A model generated the notes under the pieces. It saw only the letters and a list, made by a program, of their open reading frames with translations, had not been told where the DNA came from and did not search any database. A DNA stretch of 64,000 nt from Bufo bufo (Eukaryota > Chordata > Amphibia > Anura > Bufonidae), in assembly GCF_905171765.1 (NCBI RefSeq), contig NC_053392.1:338303010-338367009 (forward strand), read 5' to 3'. Made by a program: the position numbers and the translations under genes. Positions 1-8,991 of this stretch are shown piece by piece (within the stretch, counting starts at the first letter, position 1; the number at the start of each line of letters is the position of its first letter).

Positions 1-2307
1 GCCAACCCTTGCAGGGCTTATGGCTCAAAGGTAATATCTGAGCTGTATGAACTACATAGGGTATAGCACAAAAAAGCAACATCCAGGTGGAGAACCTGCC
101 AAAGCGATGGGATTTGAGTTGGTGGTCTGTAGTCACTGTACGTAGAGTAGATACTTCGGGTTGGATTTCTTCATCTGTATCTGGGTCTACTGATTCGAAT
201 GTGTCGAATTCGATGTTGCAAGTCTTTGAACGGCACAAGAATGCAGGACCTGTAAACCATGTTGTGTCCTTAAGGTGGCTTGGTGCGATGGATCTAGTCG
301 TGTGGACCACATGATTAGGCTGTGTGGGCACGTAGTTCCACTGTTTAGGACAAGTGGATCTTCTGATCCTTAGAACCCGATTGCAGATGTGGACGTAAAA
401 CGCCTGCTTTCGTTGCAGATATATCCTAGGACTAACTTGCTGTCAGTATAAAACTCGACTTCTTCAATTTCTAGAAGTTAATTCCAGAAGTTATAAGTTC
501 AGCCAACTCCACTGCAAGCACAGCAGCGCAGAGTTCCAGTCTGGGTATCGTGTGTTCGCGGAGTGGCGCCAGTTTGGTCCGGTTCATGACAAATCCTATA
601 TTGCATTTTTCTATGACATCAATGGTCTGTAGGTATGCTATGGCAGCAATTGCCTTGACTGAAGCATTGCAGAAGATGTATAGTCTTTGCATCTTGACTT
701 CACTAGATGGCACGGAAGCATATGGTCGTGCCACATGAAGGCTGGTCAAAACTTCAAGAGACTTCTTTTAACCTGTCCACAGGTCCTTTTTCTCCTTAGG
801 AAGCAGATCATCCCAATCAGATGTCTCTGTGGTGAAGTCCCTTAGCATAATTTTACCTTGGATGGTAACAGGCGCTACGAACCCCAGAGGATCATACAAG
901 CTGTTTATGGTGGACAGAACTGCCTTTAAATCCCAGAGCAAACAGAGGCTCTGTTGCGTGGGAAGGGAGTCGGTACTAAGATCCAGATTCTTTATATCAC
1001 TTGAATGGTCTTGGGGTGAAAAGGCTTCCATTAACTCATGGCTGTTGGAGGCAATTTTGTGCAACCTCAGATTTGATAGAGCGAGCATTTCTTGAGCCCT
1101 TTTTAGAAGACTGATTGCGGTCTCGTTCGTGGATGTGGATTTTAAGCAGTCGTCCACGTAGAAATCTTTTTCCACAAAGGATCTTACATCTGACCCTTAC
1201 TTTGCTTCACCCTCTCGGGCTGAATGTCTGAGACCGTAGATAGCGACTGCAGGGTAAGGACTGTTCCCGAAGATGTGCACTCTCATTCAGTACTCTACAA
1301 TGTCTTCATTGGGGTAGTTGTTGCGGTACCAGAAGAACCTCAAGTAGTTTCTGTGTTCTTCCTTAATGAGGAAGCAGTCGAACATCTGTTGCATGTAGGC
1401 CATAAATGCTATGGAATCTCTGCGGAAGCGGAGAAGTACCTCTAGAAGTCTGTTGTTGAGGTCTGGACCAGACAGTAAGACATCATTTAGCGAAACGCCT
1501 CTGGTGCTTGAGTCAAATACTACTCTTATCTGCCCTGGCTTTTTAGGATGATACATTCCAAATATGGGTAAGTACCAACACTCCTCGGTGTCTTGGAGCG
1601 CAGGTGCCATTTCTGCATGGTTATTCTGGAATAACTCTTCCATGAAAGTAAAGAAATGTTCTTTAATCTCTGGTATCCTCTGAAGTTTGTGTTTGAGGTA
1701 GATAAATTGATTGTAGACAAGTTCTCTGTTGTTAGGTAAGCGTTGGTTTAAACGATAAATGTGCGACCGAGCTTATTGACTGGTCTTTTACTATTCCATG
1801 ATCCATGATCTCCAAGAACAGCCTGTCTTCTATGGACATTGCGACCCTGTTGCCTTCTCTTGTCCTGTGAAAAACTGTGCACCCTGTGATCTTGCTCACC
1901 ATCACAGGCATGGTCTTCACAGGAGGGATCCACGAAAGGACAAGGTGCAGGAGCTCTGTGTGGCAGTTCTTTTATCAGGAAACTGCTGTGATATGGCTGG
2001 AATAGGGAAGGACATCCATTTTCAAGTGTGTTGGTGAGCACACTGTTAACTTAGGGCGGCTTGTGTGCTCCTCCTAGACAGACGTCTCCTATGAGGTCCC
2101 ATCCTAGGTCAAGTCTCTGGACGTATGGAGCATTTTGTGGACCGTTAATCTGTCCTCTAGCCTTGTGAACTCGTAGTATGTCTCTTCCAAGGAGTAAGAC
2201 TATCGGGGCTTCTGGGTTCAGTTCCGGTATCAGGTGAGCTATACGCTTTAGGTGGGGGTGGTATGCTTCTACCTCTGGTGTAGGTATCTCAGAATGGTTG
2301 TCAGGTA
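1..2307 (-). pseudogene. BEL/Pao pol remnant: protease end, RT, RNase H, pre-integrase region
   Basis: In minus-strand order: the C-terminal protease/linker region (2307-2051) with the motif PEAPIVLLLGRDIL; an RT N-terminal stretch (1643-1287) with VVFDSSTRG; the RT catalytic motif FYVDDCL (YVDD codons at 1160-1149); RNase H (749-471) with YIFCNASVKA, where the usual Asp of CDAS reads Asn, and PRLELCAAVLAVELAEL; and a linker toward the integrase (about 410-1). Frame changes near 1176-1286 and about 750, plus gaps around 1720-1750 and 2041-2051, show it is not translatable as one protein. Loss of the RNase H Asp is consistent with decay. Identification rests on recognising BEL/Pao motifs by eye. 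Confidence 0.8.
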
Positions 2308-2517
2308 CAGTGGGGGAAATAATTATTTGACCCCTCACTGATTTTGTAAGTTTGTCCAATGACAAAGAAATGAAAAGTCTCAGAACAGTATCATTTCAAT
2401 GGTAGGTTTATTGTAACAGTGGCAGATAGCACATCAAAAGGAAAATCGAAAAAATAACTTTAAATAAAAGATAGCAACTGATTTGCATTTCATTGAGTGA
2501 AATAAGTATTTGAACCC
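2308..2517 (+). repeat. Left terminal inverted repeat of Tc1 A
   Basis: About 210 bp, from CAGTGGGGG to GTATTTGAACCC. Its reverse complement is found at 3712-3921. Long repeats of this kind usually carry two transposase sites, outer and inner; these were not mapped individually. Confidence 0.9.
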
Positions 2518-2672
2518 CTACCAACCATTAAGAGTTCTGGCTCCCACAGAGTGGTTAGACACTTCTACTCAATTAGTCACCCTCATTAAGGACACCTGTC
2601 TTAACTAGTCACCTGTATAAAAGACACCTGTCCACAGAATCAATCAATCAAGCAGACTCCAAACTCTCCAAC

Positions 2673-3695
2673 ATGGGAAAGACCAAAGAGCTGTCCAAGG
2701 ATGTCAGAGACAAAATTGTAGACCTGCACAAGGCTGGAATGGGCTACAAAACCATTAGCAAGAAGCTGGGAGAGAAGGTGACAACTGTTGGTGCGATTGT
2801 TCGAAAATGGAAGGAGCACAAAATGACCATCAATCGACCTCGCTCTGGGGCTCCACGCAAGATCTCACCTCGTGGGGTGTCAATGGTTCTGAGAAAGGTG
2901 AAAAAGCATCCTAGAACTACACGGGAGGAGTTAGTTAATGACCTCAAATTAGCAGGGACCACAGTCACCAAGAAAACCATTGGAAACACATTACACCGCA
3001 ATGGATTAAAATCCTGCAGGGCTCGCAAGGTCCCCCTGCTCAGGAAGGCACATGTGCAGGCCCGTCTGAAGTTTGCCAATGAACACCTGAATGATTCAGA
3101 GAGTGACTGGGAGAAGGTGCTGTGGTCTGATGAGACCAAAATAGAGCTCTTTGGCATTAACTCAACTCGCTGTGTTTGGAGGAAGAAAAATGCTGCCTAT
3201 GACCCCCAAAACACCGTCCCCACCGTCAAGCATGGGGGTGGAAACATTTTGCTTTGGGGGTGTTTTTCTGCTAAGGGCACAGGACAACTTATTCGCATAA
3301 ACGGGAAAATGGACGGAGCCATGTATAGTGAAATCCTGAGCGACAACCTCCTTCCCTCTGCCAGGAAACTGAAAATGGGTCGTGGATGGGTGTTCCAGCA
3401 CGACAATGACCCAAAACATACAGCAAAGGCAACAAAGGAGTGGCTCAAGAAGAAGCACATTAAGGTCATGGAGTGGCCTAGTCAGTCTCCGGACCTTAAT
3501 CCAATCGAAAACCTATGGAGGGAGCTCAAGCTCAGAGTTGCACAGAGACAGCCTCGAAACCTTAGGGATTTAGAGATGATCTGCAAAGAGGAGTGGACCA
3601 ACATTCCTCCTAAAATGTGCGCAAACTTGGTCATCAATTACAAGAAACGTTTGACCTCTGTGCTTGCAAACAAGGGTTTTTCCACCAAGTATTAA
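2673..3695 (+). CDS. Tc1-like transposase, intact (340 aa)
   Basis: Cut-and-paste transposase acting on the inverted repeats that flank it. The N-terminal third has the paired helix-turn-helix DNA-binding region (residues about 1-110, beginning [18 protein letters not shown]) with a GRPR-like hook ([11 protein letters not shown], about 55-65). The catalytic DD34E triad is visible as D153 ([10 protein letters not shown]), D244 (QHDNDPKHT) and E279 (LNPIENLW), with 34 residues between the last two. The length is that of Sleeping Beauty-type Tc1 transposases (about 340 aa), and the C-terminus ends in the common ..STKY. No stop or frameshift is seen. The start is the first Met of the conserved N-terminus. 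Coding capacity looks intact; activity is not shown. Confidence 0.95.
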   Translation: MGKTKELSKDVRDKIVDLHKAGMGYKTISKKLGEKVTTVGAIVRKWKEHKMTINRPRSGAPRKISPRGVSMVLRKVKKHPRTTREELVNDLKLAGTTVTKKTIGNTLHRNGLKSCRARKVPLLRKAHVQARLKFANEHLNDSESDWEKVLWSDETKIELFGINSTRCVWRKKNAAYDPQNTVPTVKHGGGNILLWGCFSAKGTGQLIRINGKMDGAMYSEILSDNLLPSARKLKMGRGWVFQHDNDPKHTAKATKEWLKKKHIKVMEWPSQSPDLNPIENLWRELKLRVAQRQPRNLRDLEMICKEEWTNIPPKMCANLVINYKKRLTSVLANKGFSTKY

Positions 3696-3711
3696 GTCTT
3701 TTTTTGTTAGA

Positions 3712-3921
3712 GGGTTCAAATACTTATTTCACTCAATGAAATGCAAATCAGTTGCTATCTTTTATTTAAAGTTATTTTTTCGATTTTCCTTTTGATGTGC
3801 TATCTGCCACTGTTACAATAAACCTACCATTGAAATGATACTGTTCTGAGACTTTTCATTTCTTTGTCATTGGACAAACTTACAAAATCAGTGAGGGGTC
3901 AAATAATTATTTCCCCCACTG
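3712..3921 (-). repeat. Right terminal inverted repeat of Tc1 A
   Basis: About 210 bp, the inverted partner of 2308-2517, ending CCCCCACTG next to the TA at 3922-3923. Confidence 0.9.
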
Positions 3922-3923
3922 TA

Positions 3924-5200
3924 TGTGATTGCACTCCAGTATGGTTGGCAGTGTCAAGCAGGTCTGACCATCTATGGACTCCACTTTGTACCCACTTGCT
4001 TTCCTCCCCGCCGTCTCAACGGTACCTGCACATGTCCTTAAGGAGTAGGGAGAACTGGGCACTACGATGTTAAAGGTGGCAAATAAGGTGGATTTAGCTA
4101 ATGACCTGTTGCTTTGATCATCTAAGATTGCGTATACCTTGATCGCCTTACACTGGTGACCGGCCTGGTAAACTCTGACAGATTTTTGAGCAGGACTTCC
4201 CTCCTGCGAGTCCTATACAGATCTGAGTACAGTGAGAAGTGACTACTGCGGTGTCTACGTCAGTGTATATCTGCTTCCCGTCATGCTCCTCTGCTTGGGG
4301 TGATACTTGAGAGGATGGACCAGGGTGTAAAGCAGTGTTGTGTTCTGTGCTACCGCATTCTGTGCATGTCACACTGACCTTACAGTTCCTGGAGAAGTGC
4401 GATATTGTAGCGCAGCTCCTGAAGCAGATGTTTTCTTTGAGGAATTCTTTGCGGTCCTCTAAAGACTTCTCCCTGAAGGTTCTGCATTTTAGTAGAGAAT
4501 GTGGTTTCTTGTGCAAGGGGCATTCTTTGGTAAGATGTTGAGTTTGTTCTCTTCTTAAGAAGACTTAAACGACCTATAAGGAGAACCTGCGGAGGCAATG
4601 TTAGTTTTGTGGACTGTCACTGGTGTTTTATGAGGTTTGACACCAGGGGTAGTGGGACATGACAATGTAAAGTCAAAACTGGGATTGTTTCTGAACCTTG
4701 ACTGTTGAGTAACAAAGTCTACAAACACCACAAAGGGGGGAAATGGTACATTATGAACCTGCTTATAATGAAAACCATGCGCGATCCACTTCTCCTGTAG
4801 GTTATAAGGGAGTTTTTGGACAATTGGGTTGACACCTCTGGCGGTGTCCAGGAATGCTAGCCCTGGCAGATCTCCTTCTGCCTGAGCAACCTGCACCTCT
4901 ATTAACAAGTCGCTGAGTTCCCTGAGCTTCTGGTGACCCCTACCCACTATTCTGGGAAAATTATAAATTCTCTTAAATAAAGCATTTTCTATAGCTTCTA
5001 TTGACCCATAACACTCATCAAGTCTTTGACTGTGACTGTATGGCAGCTGCTGCAATCGTTTACGCAGGACCATGTGGCTGATGGCGGCTCCGTATAGTCA
5101 GATCCACTATCCCTGGTGACTAGCATCTGTTTTACTGTTCTGTCTTCATACACGTTCACACAGTGTGCAGTTCGACATTCAGTATAAACCATTCCTGTCT
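3924..5200 (-). pseudogene. BEL/Pao gag and protease N-terminal remnant
   Basis: From 5200 down to 4555 the minus strand encodes a gag-like stretch typical of vertebrate BEL elements (motifs RLDECYGSIEAIENALFKRI and LQEKWIAHG). From about 4516 to 4335 there is a zinc-knuckle-like region with cysteines and histidines in the pattern C..C....H....C (CFRSCATISHFSRNC). It continues into the N-terminal protease region, which is cut at 3922-3923 by the Tc1 insertion. Reading frame changes near 4555 and 4150 break the protein. The part beyond the Tc1 resumes at 2307 in the same element, so gag-protease was contiguous before the insertion. Confidence 0.75.
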
Positions 5201-5215
5201 TCCAAATAAGAGGAC

Positions 5216-5605
5216 TGTTTTCTGTAATCTAACTTGTTTATTGGTCAACAGGATTGTGAATTGATGTGTGATCAATTGTTTGGTAAAACAGATATACTTG
5301 CACAAAGATGGTGGTGTTTAAGAAGGAGAACTGAATGGAACAGCTCTGCTGATGTCCTGTAGTCTGTATGTAGACTGAAGACTGGGGCTTCTCCTTCCCA
5401 GAATGCCTTGCACTACCCACAATGCCTAGCACCTTCCACAAGCAATAATTTTTATAAACAAGAAAACAAGGTGCAATACATTTTTACCCCCAGTAGATGG
5501 TGATGTTGCCTAACTAACTACAGGAATACAGAAATTGCAGCAGAATGAATTAGAAATGAAATAGACATGAACTAAAATGAATCTCCCTCTGCTGGAGGCA
5601 TAACA
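5216..5605 (-). repeat. 5' LTR of the BEL/Pao element
   Basis: On the minus strand the segment begins TGTTATGCC (at 5605) and ends in CA near 5216, just upstream of gag. It contains a polyadenylation signal CCAATAAAC near 5240. The 5' boundary is fairly clear. The inner boundary is inferred from the TG..CA rule, and no convincing primer binding site was recognised. No second LTR is in the window for comparison. Confidence 0.6.
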
Positions 5606-5621
5606 GGAACCATTCTTTCAG

Positions 5622-6400
5622 GTATGTATGATAATCCCACAGTGCGGCTATACACCCAAGGTTTCCTTTCCAGACCTTTTGATTCAACTAAGGGCACATG
5701 ACAGGGATGCCCACTGTCACCTTTACATTCCCCAGGTTCACTTAGTTACAGTAGTGGAGATAGTGGAACAATTTGATAGTTTGTCAGGATATCATATCAA
5801 TGTAGCCAAAAGTGAGGTTTTAGAAAGTTGGGCGACTAACCCTCTCTCTCTTTGGAAGCAGTGTGGGATCCCCTTTTGTCCTCCTCCTCTTAAGTATTTA
5901 GGAATAAACATAGGGAAAATTCTAGATAGAAAATACAAGTTCAATTTCTCTCCTATCTTTGCGAAAATACACTCTGAGATAAGACATTGGAAACACTTCC
6001 CCCTATTATTTCTTGCACCTCCTAGTCCTTCATCCTCATTCTATCTCTTCTAATGTGACAAGTAGGACGATTCCCCTCTGCTACATGTAATTCTTATAGT
6101 GGCTCTGAGAAACATCTTTCAACATTGGCTGAAGCCGACCCCTCTAAACACCAACCCCTCAGAAAACTAATGAGCAGACAGATCAACTATGGAAATTACT
6201 AAGCTTGGAGAGGATTAATGCAGAATGGCATAAAGAAACACATTCATGGAAACCATTTATTATCAGGCATTGGTCTAACACAGATATTCAAGACTTAATA
6301 ATGAAATTTAGGTAAACACAGTGGTCTGCCTCAGACAGTTTGAAGAAAACCTTGGGGCCACTAGCATTGTAACTCAGGGGGAAGGGAGGGACTCAGAGCC
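5622..6400 (+). pseudogene. L1-like LINE ORF2 fragment (end of RT and thumb)
   Basis: Broken reading frames encode late-RT L1 motifs: an RT palm scrap near 5690-5730 where QGCPLSP-like residues can be seen in one frame, then FDSLSGYHINVAKSE and PLKYLGINIG (about 5770-5910), followed by the W..HFPL segment that precedes the L1 thumb. Downstream to about 6340 the DNA still translates in pieces to the L1 C-terminal region. Deletions and stops make it non-functional. The 3' boundary is uncertain; sequence to about 6500 may be L1 3' UTR. Confidence 0.65.
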
Positions 6401-6519
6401 CATGGAGGAGGGGAGACCAAATCTGTGAGGGAGGACTGGAAGGGTTTCTGCTCCTTTATTCATAAGGTATTTGGATAAACTAATTGCCGTTTGCTGAAAA
6501 ATTTCTGTATATGGTACTT

Positions 6520-7370
6520 ACATATAGTTACATAGTTAATATGGTTGAAAAAAAGACAAACGTCCATCAAGTTCAACCAAGGGATAGGTGGGGACGCAAA
6601 TCCCAGAAGGAAGTGAGACTCCGATTTCTACACGTTTTCATAAGCACTAATGTTTTTTACTTTTAAGAATTCATCTAAACCCTTTTTGAAACTGTCCACT
6701 TCCTGCTGTGACCACGTCTTGAGGAAGTCTATTCCACAGATTCACAGTTCTTACTGTAAAGAATCTTTGATGCTTCTGGAGACTGAACTTTTTCTTCTTC
6801 AGTCGGAGGTAGTGCCCCCTTGTCTTTTGAGCACATTTTACATGGAACAGCTTTTCGCCGTATTTTTTGTATGGCCCATTTATATACTTGTATAGGTTAA
6901 TCATGTCCCCCCTTAGACGTCTCTTCTCAAGACTAAATAAATTCAATTCTTTTAATCTTTCTTCATAACTAAGACCCTCCATGCCCCTTATCATTTTAGT
7001 CGCTCTCCTCTGTACTTTTTCCAGCTGCAGTGCATCCTTTCTATGTCCTGGTGCCCAGAACTGGACTGCATATTCCAGATGAGGCCACATCAGCGCTTTG
7101 TAAAGTGGTAATATTACATCCCTGCCCCACGAGTCCATGCCTCGTTTAATGCATGACAATATTCTGGTGGCCTTAGATGCAACTGATTGACATTGTATGC
7201 TGTAATTTATTCTACCATCCACAAGGACACCCAAATCCTTCTCTATAAGTGACTCTCCCAGTACTACATCATCTAGGACATATGAAGCACAGAGATTATT
7301 ACTACCAAGATACATAACTTTACATTTGTCCACATTGAACCTCATTTGCCAAGTTGATGCCCACTCACTC
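6520..7370 (-). pseudogene. CR1/L2-clade LINE, 5'-truncated 3' end with partial RT
   Basis: The minus strand holds a 224-codon open stretch (7345-6671) matching the C-terminal part of the reverse transcriptase of CR1/L2-type LINEs: NVDKCKVMYLGSNN, DLGVLVDGRI, LPLYKALMWPHLEYAVQFW, KVQRRATKMIRGMEGLSYEERL, FSLEKRRLRGDMI, and WNRLPQDVV near the end. It continues into a 3' UTR and finishes near 6520 in short ACATAGTTA repeats, the usual tail of this family in frogs. The catalytic YxDD region is missing, so it is a 5'-truncated insertion. The ORF is long because the copy is fairly young, not because it encodes an enzyme. Confidence 0.85.
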
Positions 7371-7741
7371 CAATATATACTTGAATATATTTTAAAATGT
7401 CCATTGCATTATATTTAATGATGTGAAATACTGCATCCTCTTGGCTAACCAGACGACAGAGATAATATTTGTCCTTTGCTTTATGCGAGACGGGTGAGGA
7501 TCTTACAGTAATCCTGGTAGAGGCTGCAAAAGATTTGAGACTTGCTCTGCTAGATTATCTTCAGCCTGGCAGCTCAGGGGGTATGTCCTCCCTGTAACCG
7601 CCACAGCTTCTAACAGAACATAAGGCTGACGGCTGTTGAAGATTTTTTTACTGAGCACGTTCGACCACAGTGAGATGCACAAAAAATTACACCAAATAGG
7701 GGGAACGTAACATAAAGTGAACGGATGCGGTTATTTTAAGC
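7371..7741. other. Unassigned sequence
   Basis: No coding region, RNA gene or recognisable repeat was found here. The base composition is ordinary. Confidence 0.5.
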
Positions 7742-7840
7742 TGAATGTACCTGCACTCGTCAGATCGCAGAAATTAAGCAGTTTAAGACTGGGCAAGTAC
7801 CAGCTTGAGAGACTGGTTGGGAATCCCTGGTTCCGTTGAC
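7742..7840 (+). pseudogene. 5S rRNA-like pseudogene or 5S-derived SINE head
   Basis: The strand aligns by eye with the 5S rRNA from about nucleotide 20 to its 3' part: CTCGTCAGATCGCAGAA resembles CTCGTCTGATCTCGGAA, then ATTAAGCAG resembles GCTAAGCAG, GTACCAGCTTGAGAGACTGG resembles the GTACTTGGATGGGAGACCG segment, and TTGGGAATCCCTGGTTCC resembles the CTGGGAATACCAGGTGC segment. The regions of the internal Pol III promoter are recognisable but mutated and the 5' end is missing. It lies directly upstream of the truncated gypsy LTR. It could be a dispersed 5S pseudogene or the head of a 5S-derived SINE. Confidence 0.7.
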
Positions 7841-7849
7841 TCTGTCAAC

Positions 7850-8026
7850 GTTCACTTGGCAAGTTACACAAGGACTTATGCACGGATCAGGACTACTCCT
7901 GGCTTCCCTTTGTTTTGTTTGCCTGATATTAGCTCCAATGAAGTTTTGCCTGGACTTTGTTTATTTTGTTAATAAACCCCTTGACTTCATCTTCACTGCT
8001 CTGTTTTGTTGGTGCCTTGTATTACA
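7850..8026 (+). repeat. Truncated 5' LTR of the gypsy element
   Basis: Matches the final part of the 3' LTR at about 12294-12470, including the AATAAACCCCTTGACTTC polyadenylation region. The upstream U3 portion is missing; sequence before 7850 is unrelated and includes the 5S-like segment. Confidence 0.85.
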
Positions 8027-8053
8027 GAACAGTGGGCCCAACAAACAGTTGCC

Positions 8054-8990
8054 ATGGAAAGAATCCAGCAGCAGCTAACTGAGTTAACAGGAGCAGTTAA
8101 TCTGTTAACCCAACGACGCCCGAATGTGCCATCAGTCGCTGTAGCTCAAATCCAGGAGCAACTATCTAATGTGATTGGGGAGGTTCAGCAGCTGCTCCAA
8201 GAAAACTCCACGTTACCCGTCACGATCGCAAGACACCAAGTGGAGCCGAAGATTCCTCTGCCTGACTCCTTCACAGGAAATAGACAGGAATTCCTAAACT
8301 TCAGGGACTCCTGTCTTTTATATTTCCAGTTGCGGCCGATAGCTTCCAGCAATACCAGACAGAGGATTGGGATCATAATGTCCTTGCTGCGTGGAGATCC
8401 CCAACATTGGGCGTTTAATTTGCCCAGGACCACGCCGCTTATTCGTCAGTCAAAGCTTTCTTTGAGGCCATGGTCATTATCTACGACGACCCGGATCGTA
8501 CCCGTACTGCTGAGAACCATCTCGAGCATATTCAGCAAGGTCGCGGCCCTGCCGAAGAATACGTAGCGGAATTCAAGCGATGGCCAGCTTTCACTACATG
8601 GGCGACGCAGGCCTCCGCCATCATTTACGGCTGGGACTTTCTGATGCAGTCCGGGATCTTCTTCTAGCCTTACCCACTCCCGTCCCATTGGAGATGGCCA
8701 TCTCCCAGGCAATCGATGCTGACAGACAGATCCGTGAGAGGTGGGTAGAACGGTCGACTCGCTTTACACCTTCACGGCCTAAACCAAGCCAGCAGAAAAG
8801 CCAATGGAGGTTGGGTCCTCCCATCTTACACAAGCGGAACGAGCTTGTCGCCAACAGAAAGGTCTGTGCCTGTTTTGTGGAAAAGCAGGACATCTCGTTA
8901 AGACCTGTCCTCTCCTGTTGGCGGAAAACAAATAAACCTAGGGGACATAGAGGAGAACCTCCTAGGTGCTATTATCCCTCCTCCAACTCC
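8054..8990 (+). pseudogene. Gypsy gag remnant with CCHC zinc knuckle
   Basis: The first frame starts at Met 8054 (MERIQQQLTELTGAV) and runs through a gag matrix/capsid-like region (PLPDSFTGNRQEFLNFRDSC) until a frameshift near 8440. The capsid continues in a second frame (YDDPDRTRTAENHLEHI, GPAEEYVAEFKRW) and then a third (GDAGLRHHLRLGLSDAVRDL). A zinc knuckle of the form C-x2-C-x4-H-x4-C (CLFCGKAGHLVKTC) is encoded near 8866-8908. The domain order fits the gag family from which domesticated vertebrate PEG10/RTL-like genes arose, but the frameshifts show this copy is a dead transposon gene and not a domesticated one. Confidence 0.8.
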
Positions 8991-8991
8991 A

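Larger units (their letters stand above)
2308..3921 (+). mobile_element. Tc1/mariner (Tc1-like) transposon A, structurally complete
   Basis: The 1614-bp element is bounded by CAGTGGGGGAAATAATTA at each end in inverted orientation and by a TA dinucleotide on each side (2306-2307 and 3922-3923), the normal Tc1 target duplication. The inverted repeats are about 210 bp long and look identical over the stretches compared. It contains one uninterrupted DD34E transposase gene. It sits inside the protease region of a BEL/Pao element, so it arrived later. All visible requirements for an autonomous copy are present. Confidence 0.95.
1..5605 (-). mobile_element. BEL/Pao LTR retrotransposon, 3' part beyond the left edge, split by a Tc1
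   Basis: Read on the minus strand, the order is LTR (5216-5605), gag with a zinc-knuckle region, aspartic protease, reverse transcriptase, RNase H, then the start of the region before the integrase, which runs off the left edge. This order and the protein motifs (YVDD in RT, LLLGRD in the protease region, PRLELCAAVLAV in RNase H) are those of vertebrate BEL/Pao elements. The element is broken by several frameshifts and stops and by a whole Tc1 transposon at 2308-3921 inserted at a TA in the protease region. It is a decayed copy. The 3' LTR and integrase are not in the window, so age from LTR divergence cannot be judged. Confidence 0.85.

Noticed and set aside
7836..8078. 80-codon hydrophobic open frame beginning in the gypsy LTR, resembling a membrane protein
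   Set aside because: It is the LTR sequence (the same peptide occurs at 12286-12486 in the other LTR), so it is a by-product.
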